Assembly: GCA_964596675.1 (NCBI GenBank)
Contig: CAZQUZ010000010.1
Span: 1 to 34,175 of the forward strand
DNA length: 34,175 nucleotides
Direction: 5' to 3'
DNA from: JAGOMW01 sp964596675
Lineage (GTDB): Bacteria > Patescibacteriota > Gracilibacteria > BD1-5 > UBA2023
The notes under the pieces were generated by a model, which had not been told where the DNA came from, searched no databases, and saw nothing but the letters and a program-made list of their open reading frames with translations. Within the stretch, counting starts at the first letter, position 1; every line of letters starts with the position of its first letter. The translations under genes and the position numbers were made by a program. Of this stretch, positions 10,451 through 18,728 are shown one piece after another.

Positions 10451-13400
10451 TTATTTTAGGAGATAGAGGGAGAGGATAACCTCTTTTGGATTCAAAGAAG
10501 AATTTCCACTAGCAACACTGTTTCCAGAGAGAAATCTCGTAGAGATATTCATTTTCAAAAGTGAAAGGAGCTTCATAGGATTCATGATAACATCAGGATT
10601 CTCTTGAATTTGTTGCTTTATTTTGGAGACTGTATTTTTTGGAATACTTCATCCGTCAAGTTCTGATATCACTTTTTCTATATACTCCTCATCATCTTCA
10701 GTATAAGTAGGAGAATTTCTGATTCAAGGTGAAGTAAGAATCTTGATAAGAAAGTCACTATTACTACTTCATTTTCGAACAGGAAGATCTTCTTCTGGAT
10801 TTTTTAGAAGTGTTTCAAAGAAGTTTTCATTGAGCTCTTTTAGATTATAAAACTCTGATCAGGCTTTTGCTCTCTGGGTATCTGGAGGGCACTCCATAAT
10901 TCTAGCTGACTCCATAAAATCAAGCTCTCGAGAATCATTATTTGATGCTATACAAAATTTCTCGATTCTCCCTTTACGAAAGTATGTGAGTACTTCTGAA
11001 TTCTCTATATTGGAATTTACAATAATAGATCGTGATCTCTTCGGGAGACGTTTTATCTTTTCGAATAGTGCTGAGTCACTATCTCGTATAGATCGAATAA
11101 TCGAGAGATATTTGAGTTCGCTTTCTATATCCTCTTCTCATGTAATTGTATCTACTGAGAGTATTTTTTCGAATAGAGTATGACTTCATACTTCTTCATC
11201 ATCCGTAAGGAGCTTTGCATCGCTTCCAAGAAGGGAAATAAATGCTTCAATTTTTGCTTCCGCAGATTCTCTTAGCTTCAGTTGATCATTACCTTCATCT
11301 GTCGGAAAACAAGTAAAAGTGTGTATCGATTTATGAGGTGTATCGACACGATTAATTCTTCCGACTCGTTGCATGATTCTGGTTGGATTCCAAGGGATAT
11401 CATAATTGATAACCACATTTCATCTATGGAGATTGACTCATTCCGAGAGAACATCAGTAGTTATGAGAATTCTAAAGTCATCTTTTTTATGTGAAGCATT
11501 ATTATCAAAGTTATCAATCACTATGGCTCTTTCTCCTGATGAATTTCCTCAAGTAAACACAATTACTTTATTTTCATACATTTCTGAAAGCTCTTCTCAT
11601 AGGTATTTTGCTGTTTCTGCTGACTCAGTAAATATAAGAAGTTTTCCTTTTTGAAGCTCCTTCTCCTCACTTAAATATTGTTTAAATGATTCAACTTTCG
11701 GATCACGATCAATAGTTTTCCAGAGTTCTTGGATTTCTTTTAAAACTCTCAAATCAGATTCAAGATCTGTTTGTATAGAGGGATCAAAATCATCACTTTT
11801 ATATTCTTCAGCTTTTCAATCCTTGATAAGTTTATCAATATAGTCCATGTCCCCATCTTCAAGAGCTTCTATGATTTTATGAGTATGTTTCGGACTTACA
11901 TAAACTTTACCCGTGAGATATAACTCAAGAAAACGTTCATACGATTCTATAAATCTTTCTATTGTTTTCTGAAAGGCAAAGATACTACTTTCAAGACGTT
12001 TTACTAAAAGCATTCGCATAAAACTCATCATATTTCTTTGTCATTGCTTTCACATTACTTCTTGTTGTTCGCTTTTCCATAATTCACTTTTGAGCTTGAG
12101 CAAAGGAGCATAGCGAGTATATTTGAAATCGTTAATTGCAAGTTCTATAGTGCGATTAAAAACTTCTGATTCATGTGAGTCAAATGTATAAAATATTGGT
12201 TTCGGGTTAGTAACCGCAGGAAACTTCATATCTTTATCATAGTATTTTACGATATCATTTCTCGTACGACGAACCATTATGTATTTGAGAACCTTTTCTC
12301 GTATTTGATAGGCATTTTCTTTGATGATTCTTTTGTACTCCTCTTTATCATCCTTTCTGTCTAGTCATTTTAGCTTCTTTTCGAGTGAAGCAAAAAAACC
12401 CTCTAAGTTTGGGAGATTTGGAATTGTGGAAGATTTTGATTTCTGAAATAATTTTATCTGAGCAAGAATATCTGAGGGATTATTATTGTACGGAGTTGCA
12501 CTTAAGAGTATCACTTTTTTACCATGACAAATCTCAGACATCTTGGCATATGTTTCATTATCTTCATTTCTAAATCTATGAGCTTCATCAATGAGTACAG
12601 TATCGAAAGTATCGAGATCTGAACGATCGAGCACCTTATCGAGTGATCCAATAGATTCACAAATATAATCTCTTGATCGAAACCCAAAATCTTTGAACGC
12701 ATTTCTCCAACTTCATGGATTATTTTCATCAAGAAGTCTCGGAGGAGCTAGAACAATTGTTTTAGTGCCTGCCACTTGAGCAAGCATTGTTCCCATATAT
12801 GTTTTCCCAAGACCCACTACATCAGATATAAACACTCCTCCATATTCATCAATAATTTTCTTTGCATTTAGTACAGCATGTTTTTGGTATTCAAACTCTC
12901 TAAAATTATCAGGTCGACTATGAAGATCAAGTTCATCAGTCTGATTGATTTCCTCCTTGAAATATTCGTATAAGAATTTTAAATAAAGCTCATATGGAGA
13001 TATATTTTGATTGAGCCAAGTCTTCTTCTCTATAGTCTCAATATATTTTTCACTTACATCTACTCCTGAGAGCCAGAGTTCCTCAAATTTAGCTTTCGCA
13101 TATTCATAATCTGATCTATTCTTGAGTTCGACATTGAACTCCAAGTTATCTCGAAAACCAGAAGCGGTAAAATTACTCGATCCAGTAATAACTCTTCCTA
13201 CATCTCTATCATCTTCATGAAAACTCATGATGTAGAGTTTCGCATGAATTTTTTCTGTTGGATATGCACGAATCTCTAACTTTCCCGATCGAAGCCACTC
13301 TATAAAAATATTAATTCCTTTTTCTACTTTCTCAGATTCCTTTATTGATTCAATTTCTTGAGTTACAATTTCTGAGTAAGAGTTTTTTAACTCTGTGTGT

Positions 13401-13648
13401 GATTGAATAAGAGATTGCTGAATAGTATCGTATACCTCCCGATTTGTGCTTATTCAAATGAGAATCCTTATTTTCTCACTCGATTCTATCTCAGGATAAA
13501 TCTGCCAAAATCCACTTGTATAAAAATATCCTACAAGGACATCAAAATATTTCGTATCCTTAATAAGGGTACGAAATCTATCTGTAAGAGTATTTCAAGA
13601 TTCATTTGTAATGAATGTAAGGTCTGAATGTGAATATTGTTGAGTCAT
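10451..13648 (-). CDS. PLD-nuclease domain fused to SNF2 helicase
   Basis: Encodes 1065 aa; stop TAA. The N-terminus is a phospholipase D-like nuclease domain (HAK at 135-137, then TGSSNFTASGF). The SNF2/superfamily 2 motor follows: GLGKT at 279-283, DEAH at 354-357, the SATPYNNNP motif, and in the second lobe LITTDVLSEGVNLH and MQRVGRINR. The tail has no recognised domain. Such proteins translocate on double-stranded DNA and occur in defence islands next to adenine methylases. Here it is flanked by an unknown protein (13 nt upstream) and the Eco57I-like enzyme (6 nt downstream). DISARM also combines SNF2, PLD and methylase functions, but its hallmark DrmA and DrmB are absent here. Confidence 0.9.
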
Positions 13649-13661
13649 TTTTTAAAGATTA

Positions 13662-14471
13662 CTAAAGTCAATCCACATTCACATCATTAGTAATCATTAC
13701 TGAAGAAGAATAATTGCCTCATGTTTGAAACTGTGGTACATATTTGTTATCCGCTATTATAAGAGGATCTCAAGGAATACAAAATGTATTTTTTAGCTCC
13801 TCACAGAAACGTTGCTTAATCTTTTTATATCTATCAGGGACTCTGCTAGTTTCCCATATAAATTCTCGTCAACTACAGAGATATAAAAGAATTTTTCATG
13901 TTACAGAGAAATCATTATTTACTGTATCCTCTAAGCCCAGATCATGCATGCTTACATGTTTATCAAAGAACTCTCACTTGATTTTAATATCAAAGAAAGT
14001 ATTACCAGGAGCTCACTTTTGATATTCAGAGAGATAGAATTCTACATCACTCCAAGTTGTTCATTCGGGGGCTCAAATTGCATAATGTGCATGTGAGCTA
14101 TTTCATTTAGCATCTTGCTCAATCATTTTAGCGAATTTTCAAGCTCAAACTTTTGCAAGTCTGTCTATTATTGCAGGATCAATATCTTCTCATTCGCTAA
14201 GAAACTCTTCTTTAAGTTGACTTTGGAGTTGTGCCTGAGTTGTATATTTATTGCCCTGATAATCTACTCATACCCTCAAAGAAGTCGTCTCGACTTTAGG
14301 TGTAGAGATAGTTGGGATTTGAGAAGGTATCGATGTATGAATGGGCATAGGAGAATGTCAAACAAATCTCTCTCATGATGGAATCGATGGAGTTCGAGAA
14401 AATCACCCACCAAAAGAGCTTTGTCATCCTCATGAAGTATTGAGAAATGCTTGTCGAAAAATGCTAGTCAT
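13662..14471 (-). CDS. Unknown protein of the defence operon
   Basis: Encodes 269 aa with at least 15 TGA-encoded glycines; stop TAG followed at once by TAA. The first ~75 residues are low-complexity, rich in Gly, Ser, Pro and Thr, and probably disordered. The rest looks globular: a helical stretch (AQLQSQLKEEFL), an acidic and aromatic middle (WSDVEFYLSEY, FDIKIKGEFF) and IKQRFCEELKNTFC near the end. I recognise no domain. It is third in the operon, 10 nt after DUF2188 and 13 nt before the PLD-SNF2 gene, so it is probably a component or regulator of that machine. Confidence 0.75.
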
Positions 14472-14481
14472 AGTTTAAAAG

Positions 14482-14706
14482 TTATCCTATTGGTGGAAAT
14501 GGATCATTTCCATGAGAGTTGGAGTTACTAATTTTACCATCCTTATTTTGGATTTTGAGTTCCGCTCATTTATTCTTAGCAATCTCCCGAGCTCGACTCA
14601 TGGCTTCCGCTTTTGTATCAGTGTGAGCGGAATCACGTTTTGCTCAAGGTGAATGAACCTTCCATCCATCTTCGCCATTTGGGGAAACCCATACTTGATT
14701 TGTCAT
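14482..14706 (-). CDS. DUF2188 protein (copy 2)
   Basis: Encodes 74 aa; stop TAA. The full DUF2188 pattern is present: VWVSPNGEDGWKVHSPGAKR, AMSRAREIAKNKGAEL, KIQNKDGKI and C-terminal NDPFPPIG. It is clearly related to the copy at 5960-6190 but diverged throughout, so the duplication is not recent. It lies 12 nt after the LexA-like gene and 10 nt before the unknown protein. Function unknown; a small adaptor or DNA-mimic role would be guesswork. Confidence 0.85.
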
Positions 14707-14718
14707 AGTGTGTAAAAA

Positions 14719-15327
14719 TTAGAAAGTATTACTTGGAAACGAGCGAACGAAGATTCATTGGATTCTAAAATCTTCGTGGAGAATTATTGGTTTATGTTTT
14801 TCATTGGTAGAACATGGATTGAGAGAAATATAATCAGTATCATAGTGAATTCGTTTAATAGTTGCTTCATCATCGATAAGTGCTACAACTATTTGTCATT
14901 CTGTTGCCGAATCGGCTGAACGTACCAAAATAAGATCACCATCATTGATTCCTTCATTATTCATAGAATCTCCTTTTGCTCTCAGGAAGAAATATTTATT
15001 CGTTCCATAGGCAATCTTTGTAGATACAGGTATCTGTGCTTCTATGTTTTCTTCTGCAAGAATAGGAAGTCAGCAAGCAACCATTCATACTAACGGTACA
15101 TTTATGGTATTTTCATTCTGATGGTCTTCCACTACTCAGAGAGATATCTTCCCATCATGTCTTACTAGATATCCTTTATCTACCAAACTATCTATAATAA
15201 GTTGTACCGAACGAGTCGAGGCATATCATAAGTCTCCCTGAAGAGACCGAACAGATGGAATTGATCAGTTTTCCCGAAAGAATGAACGTATGATGCTTAG
15301 GGCTTCTTTTTCTTTTGGCTTTAGCAT
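14719..15327 (-). CDS. lexA: LexA-type autocleaving repressor
   Basis: Encodes 202 aa, the usual LexA length; start ATG, stop TAA. The N-terminal winged helix (PSVRSLQGDLGYASTRSV, then DKGYLVR) is followed by the S24 autoprotease domain. Catalytic Ser121 lies in GDSM and Lys158 in ATIKR, close to Ser119 and Lys156 of E. coli LexA. The scissile site is VACG, so Cys85-Gly86 instead of the usual Ala-Gly; UmuD is also cut at Cys-Gly. It leads the seven-gene defence operon with short gaps throughout. LexA represses genes until RecA filaments trigger self-cleavage, so the operon may respond to DNA damage. Whether it is the global LexA or a local one cannot be told here. Confidence 0.92.
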
Positions 15328-15404
15328 AAAAGTAAACAGATTACACAATAATAATACGGTTATTTGAGAAAATGCAAGCGATTTTTCCAGAACGAGATAT
15401 AAAC

Positions 15405-15432
15405 TTGATAAAATAGTGTTTCTAAGTATATT
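15405..15432 (+). promoter_or_regulatory. Promoter candidate for the structured leader
   Basis: TTGATA (15405-15410) and TATATT (15427-15432) are separated by 16 nt. A start about 7 nt downstream would place the RNA 5' end at about 15439, exactly where the 12-nt left arm of the long inverted repeat begins. Confidence 0.45.
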
Positions 15433-15438
15433 CCTGAA

Positions 15439-15593
15439 GCCAGAATCTTATTTATTTTTACTTACTTTTTAGTTGCCCATAAGCGATTAGAAGGGAGGAT
15501 TGTATCCTCACCTCCTTTTGTTGCTTATGGCACTAAATGAGTAAGATTCTGGCGAATCAATGGGGATCGATCCTCCCTTTTTGTTTCGCCAGA
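15439..15593 (+). ncRNA. Structured leader or small RNA with switchable stems
   Basis: A perfect 12-bp long-range stem (15439-15450 with 15542-15553) encloses a second stem (15474-15484 with 15523-15532, one bulged C) and a 6-bp hairpin (15495-15500 with 15504-15509). Part of the right outer arm (15548-15553) is also part of a rival 9-bp perfect stem, 15548-15556 with 15585-15593. In addition AAGGGAGGAT (15491-15500) can pair perfectly with 15570-15579. The two folds exclude each other, as in attenuators and riboswitches. It lies between a candidate promoter and the GmrSD-like gene. It matches no RNA family I recognise. A MITE-like repeat is the main alternative. Confidence 0.45.
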
Positions 15594-15605
15594 CACGATG
15601 ATTTT

Positions 15606-15633
15606 GGTATTTACTTCTGTAGATACCTTTTTT
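15606..15633 (+). terminator. Terminator-like hairpin just before the GmrSD-like start
   Basis: GGTAT (15606-15610) pairs with ATACC (15623-15627), with two further pairs inside a small internal loop, and six T follow (15628-15633). It ends 7 nt before the start codon, so termination here would silence the gene: a possible attenuator. The stem is short, hence the moderate score. Confidence 0.35.
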
Positions 15634-15640
15634 GTTACCT

Positions 15641-17701
15641 ATGCAACAACTCGTCAATATCAACAAGATTTTCAAGAATAAAATCTTCCGAATACCCGAT
15701 TACCAAAGATGATACGCCTGGCAAATTCGACAACTCAAAGACTTTTGGGAAGACATAAACTCACTCGAGGAAGGGAAAAATCATTACACAGGGGTTATCT
15801 CTCTTGAGGAAGTAAAAAAGGAAACGTGGGAACAGTGGCACGAAGATAAATGGGTGATTGAGAATAAATGATACGATGTATTTTTTGTGGTTGATGGACA
15901 ACAAAGAATGACAACCTGTGTGATACTCATTCAAGCCATTCTCGATGTAGCAAAAATGATCCCTGAAAATACATTTGAAAATAAGGAAGACTTCGAGCTT
16001 TGTGATACAAAAATCTCAGACATAAAACGAGATTATATAGTCATAGAGAAAAGTAATGGTATACAGAGATCCTATGTTTTCGGATATGAAAAAGATAACC
16101 CGAGCTATGAGTTCCTAAAGACAAAAATATTTAATGAGCACTCTTCTTCCAATCAGTGACAAGAAACAATATACACTCAGAATCTTGAGAATGCAAAAAA
16201 GTTCTTCATAGATAATCTCCTTGAGATTTCTAAAAATGAACGACTCGAAAAACTCGAGATCATATTTCGAAAAGTTACGAAAAATCTCCTCTTTAATGAG
16301 TATGTTATAGAAAGTGATATCGATGTATCAGTCGCATTTGAAACCATGAATAATCGAGGGAAGAAGCTCAGTGATCTCGAACTTCTCAAGAATCGCCTCA
16401 TTTACCTTACTACATTATTTTCCGTAGATCAATCAGATAAAGATGAACTCAGAAAACGTATCAATGATGCTTGGAAAGAAATATACTTTCAGCTTGGACG
16501 AAATAAGGAAAATCCTCTTAATGATGATGACTTCCTCAAGGCTCATTGGACTATGTACTTTAAATACAGTCGAAAAACAGGAGATGATTATATTCACTTT
16601 CTGTTAGATGATTACTTTTCCCCAAAACGAGTACTTAAGAAAATCGATGTGGCTATCAAGATAAAAGAAGCTCAGGAGGTTCGTGATGAACTTCTCGAGG
16701 ATATCGAGGAGGATATTCCACTTGAAACATCTCAAAAAGAAAAGAAATGATTAGAAATTGGGGATATATCTCTCTTTGCTGAAAGTATACAAAAAGCCTC
16801 TAGTGCTTGGTATGATACCTATAATCCCGAAACAAACCAAAGACTCACTGGAGATGAGAGAAAATGGCTCGATCGACTGAATCGGCTCTGAATGGGATAT
16901 TTTCGACCACTCATCATGAGCTCATTTCTCTCAAAAAATACGACAGTAGATGAACGAGTTTTATTATTCAAAACCATAGAGAGGTATATATTCATTGCAT
17001 TCAGACTTACACAGATGCGATCCAATTATGGAAATAGTGAGTTTTATAATCTGAGTCGAGATCTCTACTACGGTAATACAACTATTGGGAATATCATAGA
17101 GGCTCTCAAGGAACGGATCCAATTTTCATTCAATGAAGATGGATCGTTCAAAATCAATGCTTTCTATGATTTTATCAGCAATAAGTTCAGATTCTGAGCA
17201 AAAACTGGATACTATTCTTGGGGATGACTTCGATACTTTCTCTACGAGTATGAACAATATCTTCTCGAATCTTCGAAGAATTCTACTGCAAAAATCACAT
17301 GGGAGAAGTTTACTAAAGAACAGGATATGATTTCTATTGAACATATTCTTCCACAAACTCCTGATAAGGATTGTTGGGCATATTTCCGAACAAATTTTAC
17401 TGCCGAAGAACTAAATTGCCTAACAAATACCATCTGAAATCTTCTCGCTCTCTCGCAACCAAAAAATAGTAGCCTCCAAAATGATTGTTATGAAAATAAG
17501 CGAGTTGACGGAGAAATGAATCGAGGATATTTCAATGGATCATATTCAGAATGTAGAGTTGCTGAGACTTATAAGGAATGGACTCCTGACTCTATAAAAG
17601 AGCGAGGACTTGAGCTCATCTGATTCATGGAAGAAAGATGGAATATAAATCTCGGGGATGAGAATACAAAAATGAAGCTATTGAATATAGAATTTCTATA
17701 A
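15641..17701 (+). CDS. GmrSD-type DUF262/DUF1524 restriction protein
   Basis: Encodes 686 aa; start ATG, stop TAA. The N-terminal DUF262 (ParB-like) domain shows RIPDYQRGYAW at 17-27 and VVDGQQRMTT at about 83-92. The C-terminal DUF1524 HNH-type nuclease has IEHILPQTP at 566-574 (His568) and NLLALSQPKNSSLQ further on. The GmrSD family is a type IV restriction class that uses nucleotides and attacks modified (for example glucosylated) phage DNA. Domain order and length fit the single-chain form. It is transcribed away from the lexA-led operon, from a long structured leader. Together with that operon it would cover both unmodified and modified foreign DNA, an inference from domain content. Confidence 0.9.
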
Positions 17702-17733
17702 ACATTTGCTTTCCATAAAATTATAGATAGTAT

Positions 17734-17750
17734 AACCATACCCTATGGTT
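17734..17750. promoter_or_regulatory. CsoR operator candidate A
   Basis: AACCATA and TATGGTT are perfect 7-bp arms around CCC, 25 nt before the metallothionein start. The first 15 of its 17 bases nearly repeat the core of the palindrome at 25299-25324, the site before the second csoR. ATACCC-like halves are typical of CsoR operators. Confidence 0.55.
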
Positions 17751-17774
17751 AGGTATATTTAATAACAATTATTT

Positions 17775-17852
17775 ATGACTACGAATAAATGCACATGCAA
17801 TCCATGTACTTGCAAGACTTGTTCTTGCGGTGATGGAACATGCTGCAACTAA
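17775..17852 (+). CDS. Minimal metallothionein, 25 aa
   Basis: Encodes 25 aa with 8 cysteines at positions 6, 8, 11, 13, 16, 18, 23 and 24 (three CxC units, then CC); no aromatic residue; stop TAA. This is the hallmark of a metallothionein, a cytosolic metal-thiolate peptide that binds Cu(I), Zn or Cd. It is too short for normal gene callers. It is first in the copper cluster, 25 nt after the operator and 95 nt before csoR. The same cysteine spacing, at identical residue numbers, opens the multicopper oxidase at 30981. It has no TGA codon. Confidence 0.8.
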   Translation: MTTNKCTCNPCTCKTCSCGDGTCCN

Positions 17853-17865
17853 ATTGCACATAAAA

Positions 17866-17881
17866 TCCCGCGGATGCGGGA
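17866..17881 (+). other. GC-rich hairpin between metallothionein and csoR
   Basis: TCCCGC pairs with GCGGGA around GGAT; a weaker TACTTT/AAAGTA stem follows. There is no T run, so it may protect or partly terminate the short metallothionein message rather than end the operon. Confidence 0.4.
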
Positions 17882-17947
17882 GGTACTTTCGCTAAAAAGT
17901 AAATCAAATATACTGAAATCATAGGGTTTTTCAATATTATTTTCAAT

Positions 17948-18220
17948 ATGATAATTTCAAAAGATAAAATACAGCTCAATATCAAGAAGGCAATGGGAAC
18001 ACTTGCCAAGGTTCAAAAGATGATAGATGACGATGTGTACTGTGCTGATGTTGCCCACCAGATAAACGCATCTATGGGGTTATTGCAAAGTGCAAATCGT
18101 GAGCTTCTCAAAAATCATCTCTCTTGTTGTGGAACAAAGGCTCTTTCATCTGAATGAAAAGAAAAAGAAGATTTTATCGAAGAACTGGTTCGGACTTGGG
18201 ATGTTGCCACCAGAAAATAA
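17948..18220 (+). CDS. csoR: CsoR-type copper-sensing repressor (copy 1)
   Basis: Encodes 90 aa; one TGA (SSEGKEKE); stop TAA. It is an all-helical CsoR/RcnR-family protein. The Cu(I) ligand set is Cys32, His57 and Cys61, the same spacing as Cys36-His61-Cys65 of the M. tuberculosis protein, with CADVAHQINA and LLQSANRELLKNHLSCC around it. CsoR leaves DNA when it binds Cu(I). The usual Arg-rich GQVRG helix is replaced by GTLAKVQ, so its operator may differ from the classical one. It sits between the metallothionein and a secreted protein. A close paralogue lies at 25341. Confidence 0.9.
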
Positions 18221-18259
18221 TTTGCCTTTTTCTCACTTAATTCGTATACTCAGCATCAA

Positions 18260-18658
18260 ATGTTCTTTCCCTATCAGAAATTCATCAGCGTCATCATAAT
18301 TCTTGCCGTTTTCCTTTTTGGAAATATGGCTATTGTGCATGCCTGAAGTACACCTCATACAGAAATCATATCTCATTCTCATGATGGTATCACAGAGTCA
18401 CATATTGTCGAAACTTCCGATGATCCAGAGCCACCTCATTGTACACAAACAAAAGTAGAGATAAATATAATTCAACAAATTCGTGATAATATTGATGTAG
18501 AAATAGGAGATTTTTCCAAGGGACTGATCTCCTTGTATAGTGAGAATGACGATACAGTATACCCGCTGACTCAAGATACTTATTTTCAATACTACCCCTG
18601 AAGTGAAAATAATTTTTTCTGACATTTGCTTGTAGGAGAGAAAGTACTATTGATTTAA
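18260..18658 (+). CDS. Small secreted His-rich protein, unknown
   Basis: Encodes 132 aa; stop TAA. A signal peptide or anchor (about 8-26) ends at VHAG, where the G is TGA. A His/acidic stretch follows (HSHDG, ESH, PEPPHC), with one Cys, then a region of no known fold. It starts 39 nt after csoR. Similar signal-plus-His/Cys proteins follow the second csoR (25662) and the oxidase (32906), so an extracytoplasmic copper-binding role is plausible but unproven. ATG at 18260 is the first start that keeps the signal peptide. Confidence 0.65.
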
Positions 18659-18678
18659 GAAATATATACCATTTTCTG

Positions 18679-18695
18679 TATACCCTTTTGGTATA
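18679..18695. promoter_or_regulatory. CsoR operator candidate C
   Basis: TATACC and GGTATA are perfect 6-bp arms with a 5-nt spacer, 33 nt before the RND adaptor start; another TATACC half lies at 18665-18670. The shape matches known ATACCC...GGTAT CsoR boxes, suggesting the pump genes have their own copper-controlled promoter. Confidence 0.45.
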
Positions 18696-18728
18696 GAGAT
18701 TTTTTTGTATTTCTTTATCACAATTTTT

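Larger units (their letters stand above)
15328..15640. other. Divergent intergenic region between lexA and the GmrSD-like gene
   Basis: This 313-nt region has no gene. The lexA-proximal 75 nt are AT-rich and hold a weak minus-strand promoter candidate (TTGCAT at 15377-15372, TATTAT at 15356-15351, spacer only 15 nt). I find no clear repeated operator box there. The right part holds the plus-strand promoter, the nested inverted repeats and the terminator-like hairpin listed separately. Confidence 0.6.

Noticed and set aside
5960..15327. DISARM or BREX system
   Set aside because: No DrmA/DrmB and no BrxC/PglZ homologues are visible, although methylase, SNF2 and PLD functions are shared with DISARM.
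15439..15593. Retron RNA
   Set aside because: Outer inverted repeats would fit, but there is no reverse transcriptase gene nearby.
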